A DNA stretch of 64,000 bases, taken from contig NZ_CP051198.1 in the NCBI RefSeq assembly GCF_024181225.1, forward strand, positions 2,356,001 to 2,420,000. Reading direction: 5' to 3'. Each line of letters starts with the position of its first letter. The stretch's first letter is position 1. Position numbers and translations under genes: made by a program. The notes under the pieces were generated by a model. That model ran no database searches, had not been told where the DNA came from, and saw nothing but the letters and a program-made list of their open reading frames with translations. Shown here one piece after another: positions 36,399 through 45,159 of the stretch. This DNA is from Treponema sp. OMZ 787 (lineage in GTDB: Bacteria > Spirochaetota > Spirochaetia > Treponematales > Treponemataceae).

Positions 36399-37055
36399 AT
36401 GCTTAAAGAAGAAAAGGCACAGGTGCGAAAACTCATAAAAGCGTATTTTAAAAGCCCTGAAGGAAAGGCCCTCGTAAAAAACACCGAGGAGCAGCAAAAC
36501 AGCAAAGAATATTGTAGGGTCTTTTTAAATAAAATACCTCAATACGGAAAAGCCAAAACCGTTTTTGCTTATCATCCCATAAACGAGGAATTTCCCACAT
36601 TGGGGCTTTTAAAGCAGGCAGCGGAGGACAAAAAGACTATCGCCCTGCCCCTCGTTTTAGATAAGGATTTGGTATTCAAAAAAATGGAATTTAAAGACGG
36701 CAAAATTGAACCTGTGCAAAGCGGAGCCTTCGGCATCATGGAACCTTCCAAGGAAGCCTTAACACTCTTCCCTCAAAATCAAGAAGAAAAAAAGACTTGT
36801 CCTTTGGAACTCCCTCTTTTAATTTTGGTTCCCGGCAGGGCTTTTTCAAAAAAAGGAGAGAGGATGGGCAGGGGCGGCGGTTTTTATGACAGATTTTTTG
36901 AAAAACTCTTTAAAAGCGTAAAAAAAGAAGATGTCTGCCTTGCAGGGCTTTGTTTTTCGGGGCAAATTTTGGACAGTATTCCGATGGGAGAATTTGACTA
37001 TCCTGTAGACCTTGTGGTAACCGAATCCGGAATTTTGACAAAATCAAAACGGTAA
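36399..37055 (+). CDS. 5-formyltetrahydrofolate cyclo-ligase
   Basis: The 218-residue enzyme (MTHFS) turns 5-formyl-THF into 5,10-methenyl-THF with ATP, rescuing stored folate. Visible are the ATP-binding N-terminal KAQVRKLIKAYF, KTVFAYHPINEEF, the LVPGRAFSKKGERMGRGGGFYDRFF signature and the ending DYPVDLVVTESG. It directly follows the TPR lipoprotein gene (six bases). It is slightly longer than usual through an insert around EEQQNSKEYCR. Confidence 0.92.
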   Translation: MLKEEKAQVRKLIKAYFKSPEGKALVKNTEEQQNSKEYCRVFLNKIPQYGKAKTVFAYHPINEEFPTLGLLKQAAEDKKTIALPLVLDKDLVFKKMEFKDGKIEPVQSGAFGIMEPSKEALTLFPQNQEEKKTCPLELPLLILVPGRAFSKKGERMGRGGGFYDRFFEKLFKSVKKEDVCLAGLCFSGQILDSIPMGEFDYPVDLVVTESGILTKSKR

Positions 37056-37096
37056 GTTGTACAACAAAAAAACACAAAAAAATTTGCTATTTTCTA

Positions 37097-37125
37097 TTGA
37101 CATTTTATAAGAAATAGTGTAATAT
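37097..37125 (+). promoter_or_regulatory. promoter of tRNA-Asn
   Basis: TTGACA, 17 bases, TAATAT, with the tRNA beginning 26 bases downstream of the -10 box. Confidence 0.75.
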
Positions 37126-37150
37126 CCTAAAACTTCCTAGTTGGAAGCAT

Positions 37151-37223
37151 TCCCCTGTAGCTCAGTAGGCAGAGCAAGTGGCTGTTAACCACTGGGTCCG
37201 TGGTTCGAACCCGCGCGGGGGAG
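37151..37223 (+). tRNA. tRNA-Asn (GTT)
   Basis: A 73-base cloverleaf: acceptor TCCCCTG pairs with CGGGGGA, D-arm AGCTCAG...AGAGC, anticodon arm AGTGG-CTGTTAA-CCACT with anticodon GTT, T-arm with TTCGAAC. CCA is not encoded. The matching asparaginyl-tRNA synthetase is at 49263. Confidence 0.97.
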
Positions 37224-37237
37224 CTATTCGAATGACG

Positions 37238-37266
37238 GCTGACCTTTCTAGGTCAGCTGATTTTTT
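37238..37266 (+). terminator. intrinsic terminator between tRNA-Asn and rpmB
   Basis: Stem GCTGACC/GGTCAGC, six-base loop, then TGATTTTTT. It would end the tRNA transcript and may partly attenuate rpmB. Confidence 0.75.
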
Positions 37267-37281
37267 AAAGGTAGGTGCGAT

Positions 37282-37473
37282 ATGTCAAGAGTATGTGAAA
37301 TTTGCGGAAAAGGCTCATTATCAGGTAACTCGGTAAGTAAGTCCAAAATTCACACAAAAAGAGTTTGGAAGCCCAATCTAGTGAATGTAAAAACAGAAAT
37401 CGGCGGCAGAACTCTAACCATTAAAATGTGTTCTCGATGCTTAAAAAGCGATTACGTTACAAAAAAAGTTTAG
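37282..37473 (+). CDS. rpmB: 50S ribosomal protein L28
   Basis: The 63-residue protein opens with SRVCEICGKGSLSGNSVSKSKIHTKR and ends with CSRCLKSDYVTKKV, the L28 pattern with two CxxC pairs (zinc-binding form). AGGTAGGTG precedes the ATG. A strong T-tailed hairpin follows. No rpmG neighbour is present, unlike many genomes. Confidence 0.96.
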   Translation: MSRVCEICGKGSLSGNSVSKSKIHTKRVWKPNLVNVKTEIGGRTLTIKMCSRCLKSDYVTKKV

Positions 37474-37507
37474 TTTTTTCTTAATTTACTCCTTTTTATT
37501 TACATTT

Positions 37508-37541
37508 CGAGTTCGCTGAAAAGTGAACTCGATTTTTTTTG
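37508..37541 (+). terminator. intrinsic terminator after rpmB
   Basis: Ten-pair stem CGAGTTCGCT/AGTGAACTCG (one G-T) closed by a GAAA tetraloop and followed by eight T. Confidence 0.93.
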
Positions 37542-37561
37542 CCTTTTTTTCTTCTAAAAAT

Positions 37562-39481
37562 TTACTTGTACCTCTCACTCAAAAAATAAGCCCGCATTTG
37601 TAAAAGCTTATTTTCATCCTTAGCTTTTATACACTCAGCTTCAATATCGCCGTCAAACCACATATAACCGAACATAGGGTCATCAAGATATTTTTGATGC
37701 TTCATATTGAACCAAGAGGGAAAGCAAATCCACTTCCAAGCCATAACATCAATTGTATCTTTGTAGAATGACGGAATCATAAGAGCAGCTTCATCTACAA
37801 GCTTTTCTATCTCACGGTTTACGGCCGCTTTTTCAAGATAGGTTAAAGAAGTATTCTCATATTTTTCTAAAAGCCTATCCAGTTCAGGGTCTGAATAACC
37901 GAAAAAATTATTAAAACTTTTTGATTCGGCAAATGAAGAATGAAAAAGGCTGTAGTTATCGGGGAGGCGGTAAGAATTAAGACTGCCCCACCAAGCCTGA
38001 TAGTCCCTGTTTGAAACCTTATCAAAAAGTTTTCCGCCGATTTGCCTAAACTCAATTTTTAAGCCGGCAATCAAGGCCTGAGCATATAAAAAGCCGAAAG
38101 CTTCATACAATAAAGGATCGTTATATAGAATAACAAAACTCAATTCCCTTCCTTCAGAATTTATCAAAATCCCGGAAGAATTTACCCTATCGTATCCGGC
38201 CTTAGCAAAAAGCTCTCTGGCTTTTTTAGGGTCAAAGGACGGCTTTTTTATACCGGAATTATTAAATTCGGCACTTCCCCAAGTTTGGCCTGAACCGATT
38301 GTGTGCAACCTAACTCTTTTATCCGAATAAATTCTGTTTATCATACCGTCTATATCGACGGCATAATAAAGTCCTTTACGGACAAAAAGATGGTCGAGAG
38401 GAGCGGCCTGACTGTTAAAAAATAAACCGGCAGGACCTTGTACCGGAACATGACGGCCTCTCCAAAGATTGATAAAACCGTTTTGAACATCGGCAGAAGC
38501 CTCGGCCCTCACCCATTCCCCCTGATCGTCTATATGAATTACATCAAAAAGACCTCTGGCAAATTTTGTAAAAGCCGGCCGTTTATCTCCGGTAATTATC
38601 CTATAAAAAATCTCGTCAAAATTAGCAATAGCCTTAAAATGAGGATAGTTATGAGCCCACCAGTTTTCAACCTTATTAAAATGAAGACCGTTGTTATAGT
38701 CATATTTTTTTAGAATATAAGGTCCTGTAGTAGGTTCAACGGTACGGTTGTATTTTGCGATCCAGTCATCGGGAACAGCCCCATCGTAAAAATGTTTTGC
38801 AATAGGTTTAAAATTGGTTATATCCAAAAGTTCTTGTTCAGTATATTTTTGACTGCCAAGCACATGTACCGACAAACAAAAGTCATTTATTTTTTTTACT
38901 TCAAGATTATTATGTTCTCTGTTTTTTATCGGGTCAACAATTTTTTTCGACTTACAGAATTCGTTGGCAAAAACCCAGTCCTCAGCCGTACAAGGTTGTC
39001 CGTCAGACCATAAAATTGTTTCGTTTAATTTGTAGTAAACGGTTTTAGAATCAGCATCTACAGCCCAATACACAGCCGAACACGGCAAGAATTCAAATGT
39101 CTCCAATGATGTCCATAAAAGAGGCATTTGGGTATTAAAAAGCTTTACACAAAGCTCATCGGCACCCGGCCCCATATATCGGAAAGTATTGGGTATATCG
39201 CCCAAAAAGCCGTAGAAGATGCCGCCTTTTTTTAAGGCCTTAGAAGAAAGATCCTTGGGATAAGATGTATACCACTTTAAGCCGGCAGGAGTTCCGTCAA
39301 GGCGGAAACCATCAACCAAGACGGGAGAAGCCGAAAAATCAGGAGGGTTTTCTATTTCTTCCTTTAAAATTTTATCGTAAGCATCGGAAGCCGGTTGATC
39401 AAGATAAGATACGGTTTTAGAACCGCATGAAACAAAAAAAAGAGTGCATAAAGCAAAAAGAAAAAAAAATTTAGTTTTCAA
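37562..39481 (-). CDS. peptide-binding lipoprotein of an Opp/Yej-type importer, second copy
   Basis: A 639-residue family 5 solute-binding protein with a lipoprotein signal (CTLFFVSC, Cys about 19). It parallels the binding protein at 41648 closely: WYTSYPKDLSSKALKKGGIFYGFLGDIPNTFRYMGP, VYYKLNETILWSDGQPCTAEDWVFA and the C-terminal VDEAALMIPSFYKD. The start is TTG 39481 (no in-frame ATG near, an upstream stop eight bases before), without a good ribosome site. It is the last gene of the operon, 53 bases behind the ATPase gene, and likely widens ligand range through a shared membrane part. Confidence 0.9.
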   Translation of the reverse strand: MKTKFFFLFALCTLFFVSCGSKTVSYLDQPASDAYDKILKEEIENPPDFSASPVLVDGFRLDGTPAGLKWYTSYPKDLSSKALKKGGIFYGFLGDIPNTFRYMGPGADELCVKLFNTQMPLLWTSLETFEFLPCSAVYWAVDADSKTVYYKLNETILWSDGQPCTAEDWVFANEFCKSKKIVDPIKNREHNNLEVKKINDFCLSVHVLGSQKYTEQELLDITNFKPIAKHFYDGAVPDDWIAKYNRTVEPTTGPYILKKYDYNNGLHFNKVENWWAHNYPHFKAIANFDEIFYRIITGDKRPAFTKFARGLFDVIHIDDQGEWVRAEASADVQNGFINLWRGRHVPVQGPAGLFFNSQAAPLDHLFVRKGLYYAVDIDGMINRIYSDKRVRLHTIGSGQTWGSAEFNNSGIKKPSFDPKKARELFAKAGYDRVNSSGILINSEGRELSFVILYNDPLLYEAFGFLYAQALIAGLKIEFRQIGGKLFDKVSNRDYQAWWGSLNSYRLPDNYSLFHSSFAESKSFNNFFGYSDPELDRLLEKYENTSLTYLEKAAVNREIEKLVDEAALMIPSFYKDTIDVMAWKWICFPSWFNMKHQKYLDDPMFGYMWFDGDIEAECIKAKDENKLLQMRAYFLSERYK

Positions 39482-39534
39482 TTTTTATTACCAAAAATTA
39501 AAGGTGCCGTAAAAGCGGCACCTCTTTATAATTC

Positions 39535-40494
39535 TTATACCAAATGGCAGGCACACATATGTCCTTCTGCAACTTCGCGAAGCACAGGTTTTTCAACCGA
39601 GCACTTATCGATTTTCTTTGTGCAGTTTAAATGGAAAGGACAGCCTGTAGGAAGATGAATCGGTGAAGGAATTTCACCGGTAAAAGGTATTCTTCTTCGC
39701 CTGTTATCGGGATCGGTGTCGGGAATGGCTGCAATCAAGGCCTGAGTATAAGGATGCAAAGGATCCTTGTATATCTCCAACGAAGGAGCCATCTCCATTA
39801 TAGAGCCCAAATACATAACAGCAACTCTATCGGACATATGCTTAACTACATTTAAACCGTGCGAAATAAACAACAGGGTTAAGTTTCTTTCTTTTTGCAT
39901 ATCCAAAAGAAGGTTTAAAACCTGCGATTGAACCGAAACATCAAGAGCACTTACAGGCTCATCGCATACTACTACCTCAGGATCCAAAACAAGGGCGCGG
40001 GCGATAGCAATACGCTGACGCTGACCGCCTGAAAATTCGTGGGGGTATCGGTAATAAGCATCTTCCGGAAGACCTACATATTTTAAAAGCCCCATTACCT
40101 TTTCTTTTCTTTCGTTTGGAGTCATCTTTGTCTGGATAAGAAGGGGCTCCTCGATGATGTAACCGACATTCATTCGGGAGTTCATGGAGTCTGCAGGATC
40201 TTGGAAAATCATCTGAACATTCCGGCGGACATCTCTTAGCTTCCGCTCAGGCAGGCTTTCAATGCTTCTGCCCTTATAAAGAACTTTTCCGGATGTAGGT
40301 TTGTAAAGGCGCATCATTGCACGGCAAAGGGTACTTTTGCCGCAGCCGGTCTCGCCTACAAGACCAAGGGTTTCACCGGGGTATACTTTTATGTTTACAC
40401 CATTTAAGGCATGAACAACATTTTTAGTATATTTTCCTTGAGAAAATTCTTGAACTAAATCAACTGCTTCAAAAATAGGTTGTCTTTCGGCCAT
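39535..40494 (-). CDS. oppF: oligopeptide ABC transporter ATPase, OppF-like
   Basis: A 319-residue cytoplasmic ATPase with Walker A GETGCGKST, signature SGGQRQR, Walker B VVVCDEPVSALD and the C-terminal oligopeptide-type extension HLPTGCPFHLNCTKKIDKCSVEKP, whose Cys cluster binds iron-sulfur in relatives. It starts one base inside the end of the preceding ATPase gene (ATGA overlap), so the pair is translationally coupled. Confidence 0.95.
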   Translation of the reverse strand: MAERQPIFEAVDLVQEFSQGKYTKNVVHALNGVNIKVYPGETLGLVGETGCGKSTLCRAMMRLYKPTSGKVLYKGRSIESLPERKLRDVRRNVQMIFQDPADSMNSRMNVGYIIEEPLLIQTKMTPNERKEKVMGLLKYVGLPEDAYYRYPHEFSGGQRQRIAIARALVLDPEVVVCDEPVSALDVSVQSQVLNLLLDMQKERNLTLLFISHGLNVVKHMSDRVAVMYLGSIMEMAPSLEIYKDPLHPYTQALIAAIPDTDPDNRRRRIPFTGEIPSPIHLPTGCPFHLNCTKKIDKCSVEKPVLREVAEGHMCACHLV

Positions 40495-41483
40495 TAGTCT
40501 AACTCCTTTGCTCTAAAGCATCTGATAAAATGCCCCGGTTCAAATTCCTCAAGCTTGGGCGTATTTGAACGGCAGTAATCGGTTGCATAAGAACATCGCT
40601 CTGCAAAACGGCAGGTGGCTGGATAAGCCCTCGGAGAGGGTACGGCACCTTTTATATATGGTAGATGCGTCTTAGGCTCAGAATTCATCTTGGGCATTGA
40701 CGCAATTAATCCTCTTGTGTAAGGATGGCGCGGGTTTTTAAAGATAGTATTAACATCGGCGGTTTCAACAATTTGTCCCGCATACATAACCGCAACATCA
40801 TCACTGACCTCTGCAACAACACCCATATCATGTGTGATGTACAGAACACTCATATTGTTTTTTTCTTGTAAGGCCTTTATTAGGGCCAAAATTTGGGCTT
40901 GAACGGTAACGTCCAAAGCCGTTGTCGGTTCATCTGCAATAAGCAGTTTAGGATGGCCGGCCAAGGCCATAGCAATCATAACACGCTGCCGCATTCCGCC
41001 TGAAAGCTGAAAGGGATAGTTTTTTAACCTCTGTTCGGCAGACGGCATTTCTACATCTTTTAAAACCTTCAAAACGTGTTGCTGTCTATCGTCCTTTGCT
41101 ATTTCGGGACGGTGAAGTTCAAAGACTTCTCCAATCTGCTTTTCAACAATGTGCACAGGGTTTAAAGCCGTCATAGGCTCTTGGAAGATCATCGCAATCT
41201 CTGCACCGCGCTTTTTATACATCTCTTCAATGGGCAGATCCAAAATGTTTTGACCCTCAAAAAGTATTTTTCCGTTGGTAACAATTCCGTACGGCTGAGG
41301 CAAAATACGCATAACAGAAGAAGCTGTTACACTTTTTCCGCATCCCGACTCCCCTACAAGGGATAAAGTCTTTCCTCGTTCCAATTTTAACGATACTCTG
41401 TCTATTACCTCTACAGGATCCCCTGCACCGCTTTTAAAAGAAACGGAAAGATCCTCAATCGTGAGAAGGTTTTCTCCACTCAT
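40494..41483 (-). CDS. oppD: oligopeptide ABC transporter ATPase, OppD-like
   Basis: A 329-residue ATPase with Walker [10 protein letters not shown], signature SGGMRQR, Walker [13 protein letters not shown] and the Cys-rich end [14 protein letters not shown]. It pairs with the OppF-like subunit to power import. It follows the binding-protein gene by 164 bases that contain a strong hairpin. Confidence 0.95.
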   Translation of the reverse strand: MSGENLLTIEDLSVSFKSGAGDPVEVIDRVSLKLERGKTLSLVGESGCGKSVTASSVMRILPQPYGIVTNGKILFEGQNILDLPIEEMYKKRGAEIAMIFQEPMTALNPVHIVEKQIGEVFELHRPEIAKDDRQQHVLKVLKDVEMPSAEQRLKNYPFQLSGGMRQRVMIAMALAGHPKLLIADEPTTALDVTVQAQILALIKALQEKNNMSVLYITHDMGVVAEVSDDVAVMYAGQIVETADVNTIFKNPRHPYTRGLIASMPKMNSEPKTHLPYIKGAVPSPRAYPATCRFAERCSYATDYCRSNTPKLEEFEPGHFIRCFRAKELD

Positions 41484-41501
41484 AAATACAACTCCGAATT
41501 G

Positions 41502-41524
41502 GGTGCAGGGCAGATCCCTGCACC
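41502..41524 (-). other. intercistronic hairpin between binding-protein and ATPase genes
   Basis: GGTGCAGGG and CCCTGCACC form a perfect nine-pair stem with a five-base loop and no T run. A second, looser TTGGAGG/CCTCCAA stem lies at 41543-41586. Such stems often stabilise the abundant binding-protein mRNA. Confidence 0.6.
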
Positions 41525-41647
41525 TCTAAGATTAATTTTGATTTGGAGGTTCTAAGCTGAACATTAGACGGCTCTGAAGCCTCCAAACCTTATTGATTTT
41601 TATAAGCCCAGGCCTAAAAAAGGCTTAAGTCTATAAAACTTAAAAAA

Positions 41648-43603
41648 TTAGTCCGCAATATAACGGGTTGAAGGAGTCCAAACACGAGGTTCAAAGGTTT
41701 TGCCTTCGGACTTGGCCTTAAGAACTTCCTGACGGATATCTTCATCAATCCACATATAACCGTCATATTTAAAATAATCATCGGTTATATTGAATTTTCG
41801 GTTACCCCACCAAGGAAGTTTTACCCACTTCCATGTACCGCATCGATAGAAGTCGATGTAGGTACCGGGAACAATTAAGGCTTCATCATGAACGATTTGT
41901 TCAATCTTTCTGTTATTTTCTGCCTTTTCTGCAAGAGTAGGTCCGCTGCGGTCAACATCCAAAAGTTTTTCCATCTCAGGGCTCCACCAGCCGAATGTAT
42001 TATTTGTACTTACTTTATCGGCATTGGCTTTACCAAAGAACTGCCAGGGTGAAGGCCATGTTCTGGGAGCATAACCGCCCCAATAAGCTTGATGTTTTTT
42101 ATTTATAAATGCGTTAAAAGCACCGCTTTCCATAAGCTTAAGTTCAATTTCAACTCCGGCTTTTTTAGCCTGTTCTTTAAGAACAGACAAGCGTTCTGTA
42201 TGGCCTGCAAAACCGTAAAGGAGCTCAAATGAGAGTCTTTCACCCTTTGCATTTTTTAAGATACCATCGCTTCCAACCTGGGAATAGCCGGCTTCTGCAA
42301 ACATTTTGCGTGCAGTTTCAGGATTAAAATCAGGCTTTCTGATTGTGTGATCATTAAAATCGGTTCCGTAAGCTACCTGACCATTACACATATTATGCAT
42401 TCTCTTATAGTCGCCATATAGGGCTTGATCGATCATTCCCTGAATATCGATAGCATAGTACATAGCTTGTCGAACTTTTTTATTGCTGAACAACGGATAT
42501 TTTGTGTTAAAGAACATCCCGGACATACTTGAAGTAGGCAAATAATTACATACCCAGCGGTCTACATAACCTTTGGTAACATTATCATTTGTAGCACCTC
42601 TTCTCCAAACGTGAGGGAAATTCATATTTAACATATCGATTTCGCCGTTCCAGAAATAGTTTTCAATAATATCCAATCCGCCTGTAATAACCTTGTATTC
42701 AATTTTTTGAATATTAGCTTGGTTTTTTAAATGAGGATAAGAATGTCCCCACCAGTCGGCAACCTTTTCGACAACAATCATTTCGCCTTGAACACATTCG
42801 GATTCTTTTACGATGTAAGCTCCGTTTGTAGGTTCAATCTTCCAGTTATATTCAATGTACCAATCTTTTTTTAATTCTCCATTGAAGAAATGCTTGGGCC
42901 GGGGTTTAAAATCGGTTTGACCGATAAGAATGATTTTTTCCAATTTGTCCGATTCCAAATATTTAACCGAAACACAATAGTCGTTAATCTTTTTAACTTC
43001 GAGTTTGCTGTAGTAGTCGTTATACCAAGGGTCATTTAAGTTGGGTGAACACATTACTTCCCAAGCAAAAACCCAGTCATCTGCCGTACAAGGAACGCCA
43101 TCCGACCACTTCATGTTTTCATTGAGCTTGTAATAAACTGTTTGATTGTCTGCACCGAAAGCCCAGTGTGTAGCAGCAAGAGGTGTAATCTCTTGGGTTT
43201 CATTATTTTCTCCAACGAAACCGACATGGGGCCACATAAGATCTCTTGTACCTAAATTTGATTCAGGGCCTGTGTACCTGAAAGTTGTGGGGTACTCATC
43301 AATGTATGTATGAAATGTACCTCCCTTCTTTGTGTTTTTTGACGATAAGTCTTTCGGATAACTTGTTATCCAAACTACTTCCTCAGGCATTCCCTCCACT
43401 TTGAGATTCTTGTCCTCAACGGGCGGCGAATTAAAATCGGGTAAGCCGGCAGCCATTTCTTCAGCCATGCTTGATTCAGCCATGGCGACGGCACCGCTAC
43501 TCTTCATACCGGTGTTCTGATTTGATCCATTGCAAGAAATAATAAGCATCAAGACTGCCGACGACAAAATAAGTAACATAGTTAACTTCTTCAATAACGT
43601 CAT
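41648..43603 (-). CDS. oppA: peptide-binding lipoprotein of an Opp/Yej-type importer
   Basis: A 651-residue family 5 solute-binding protein with a lipoprotein signal ending LIISC (Cys about 24). It captures peptides outside the inner membrane and hands them to the permease. The phrases VVWITSYPKDLSSKNTKKGGTF, HWAFGADNQTVYYKLNENMKWSDG and VHDEALIVPGTYIDFYRCG place it in the long YejA-like branch rather than classic OppA (about 540). GAGGGAA precedes the ATG. It lies between the permease and ATPase genes. Confidence 0.93.
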   Translation of the reverse strand: MTLLKKLTMLLILSSAVLMLIISCNGSNQNTGMKSSGAVAMAESSMAEEMAAGLPDFNSPPVEDKNLKVEGMPEEVVWITSYPKDLSSKNTKKGGTFHTYIDEYPTTFRYTGPESNLGTRDLMWPHVGFVGENNETQEITPLAATHWAFGADNQTVYYKLNENMKWSDGVPCTADDWVFAWEVMCSPNLNDPWYNDYYSKLEVKKINDYCVSVKYLESDKLEKIILIGQTDFKPRPKHFFNGELKKDWYIEYNWKIEPTNGAYIVKESECVQGEMIVVEKVADWWGHSYPHLKNQANIQKIEYKVITGGLDIIENYFWNGEIDMLNMNFPHVWRRGATNDNVTKGYVDRWVCNYLPTSSMSGMFFNTKYPLFSNKKVRQAMYYAIDIQGMIDQALYGDYKRMHNMCNGQVAYGTDFNDHTIRKPDFNPETARKMFAEAGYSQVGSDGILKNAKGERLSFELLYGFAGHTERLSVLKEQAKKAGVEIELKLMESGAFNAFINKKHQAYWGGYAPRTWPSPWQFFGKANADKVSTNNTFGWWSPEMEKLLDVDRSGPTLAEKAENNRKIEQIVHDEALIVPGTYIDFYRCGTWKWVKLPWWGNRKFNITDDYFKYDGYMWIDEDIRQEVLKAKSEGKTFEPRVWTPSTRYIAD

Positions 43604-43661
43604 AAAATTCCCTCCTAATAAAGAATTTATTCTTAGTTTTTATATAATTAACCGAATGCGG

Positions 43662-45158
43662 CTATTTATATACCGTAAATCTGCGCGGGTCAAAAGCGTC
43701 CCGCAAGCCTTCACCTATAAAGGTAATCATTACTAAAACCAACACAAAGCATGTAACTACCGACAATAAAATCCACGGAGCTTCAGCATAGGTTGATGTA
43801 CCGATGCTCAAAAGTTCACCCCAGCTCGGTGTAGGCGGCTGTAACCCATATCCAAGATAATCAAGAGCCGTCAGCGAGCTTATACCGCCAGAAATAACAA
43901 ACGGTAAAGAAGTTACTATCAAAACGATTACATTGGGCAATATATGCACCGTAATTATTCTCCAAGTACTGGCTCCCATAGATCGGGCTGCTAAAATATA
44001 ATCGCGTTCACGCTCTCGATATGACATAGCCCTCATACTCCATGTTTTACCTGTCCAGTTAAAAGCAATGTTGATTAGAACGAACATGGTAAAAGTAGGC
44101 TTGAATATTGATGCCAAAATCATAATCATATACAGATACGGAACTCGTTCCCATATTTCGATAATTCTTTGGAAAATTATATCGAAGGTTCCGCCGAAGT
44201 ATCCCATTGCTATACCTATAATTGTACCGATAAAATAAGTTACTGCAGCAACAAGAAGAGCATAGGACATTGCAATTCTAAATCCATATACAAGACGGGC
44301 AAAAATATCACGCCCGATTCTGTCGGTTCCCAAAATATGACCTGTCTTAAATGACGGAGGAAGAGGATGGAACATTTGCCCCTTATCGCCCTTTGCAAAT
44401 CTTACCGTCAAAATTTGATCTCGTCCAATATCTATTCTATTATCGTTTGAACCTATCTTATGCCATATATAATCGGCTGGATTCATAGACTCGGAAGATG
44501 AGGATTTATTTACAGCTACTCCTATCCAGTTTTTGGAATTTGAGAAAAAGTCCGATATCGGCTGTTTCGAATCTGCAGAATCTGCAAATTTTATCCAAAC
44601 ATATTGCTTGTCTCCAGTCTTAACTCCGTTTATATCGCTTAAAGGAATCCACATATAGTCTGCGGGATTATCCATGGGAAGAGCATCTTTCGACGATACT
44701 GAAATTCCCATAATAGGAGCACCGCGAAATGTTAAAGCTAAAGGAACCGAAGAAGAATCTGTTTCAAAAGGATTATATGGAACAAAGGGCATTAATATCC
44801 AACCGCGTTTTTGCTCTTTAATGTGTTTTTTAAATTCGCGGTAATTAACTTCAAGCTCATCACCAACCCTAAAGTTAAAATCGTCAGCCAAAAGCACTTT
44901 ACCGTAAGTGGGAAAATACAATTTTCCATCAACATACATAGCTAAAGGCCTGTTTGACACAAACAATTCTGCAATAAGGGATAAAAGAAAAAAAACACCT
45001 ATAAGAACAAAGGAGAATTTTGCTTTTTTTATCTCTGCAAAACGGTCAAGACGTTTTTTCATCAAGGGGTCAATTCTGAATTTATCTCTAAAAGAGCCCC
45101 AATATTCTTTGACTTTACTTAAAAAAAGATTTTCATTTGTAGTATTTTGCTCTGTCAT
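43662..45158 (-). CDS. oppC: peptide ABC permease subunit, OppC/YejE-like, with large insert
   Basis: The 498-residue permease has one N-terminal helix (about 50-67), then about 210 extracytoplasmic residues, then the transport domain from GTDRIGRDIFARLVYGFRI (277) with five helices and the ATPase-contact loop YILAARSMGASTWRII. YejE proteins have a shorter loop between the first helix and that domain (total about 340); here about 130 extra residues include an internal duplication (151-193 and 213-256, each with NPADYxW). The start lies one base behind the stop of the other permease gene. Confidence 0.92.
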   Translation of the reverse strand: MTEQNTTNENLFLSKVKEYWGSFRDKFRIDPLMKKRLDRFAEIKKAKFSFVLIGVFFLLSLIAELFVSNRPLAMYVDGKLYFPTYGKVLLADDFNFRVGDELEVNYREFKKHIKEQKRGWILMPFVPYNPFETDSSSVPLALTFRGAPIMGISVSSKDALPMDNPADYMWIPLSDINGVKTGDKQYVWIKFADSADSKQPISDFFSNSKNWIGVAVNKSSSSESMNPADYIWHKIGSNDNRIDIGRDQILTVRFAKGDKGQMFHPLPPSFKTGHILGTDRIGRDIFARLVYGFRIAMSYALLVAAVTYFIGTIIGIAMGYFGGTFDIIFQRIIEIWERVPYLYMIMILASIFKPTFTMFVLINIAFNWTGKTWSMRAMSYRERERDYILAARSMGASTWRIITVHILPNVIVLIVTSLPFVISGGISSLTALDYLGYGLQPPTPSWGELLSIGTSTYAEAPWILLSVVTCFVLVLVMITFIGEGLRDAFDPRRFTVYK

Positions 45159-45159
45159 A

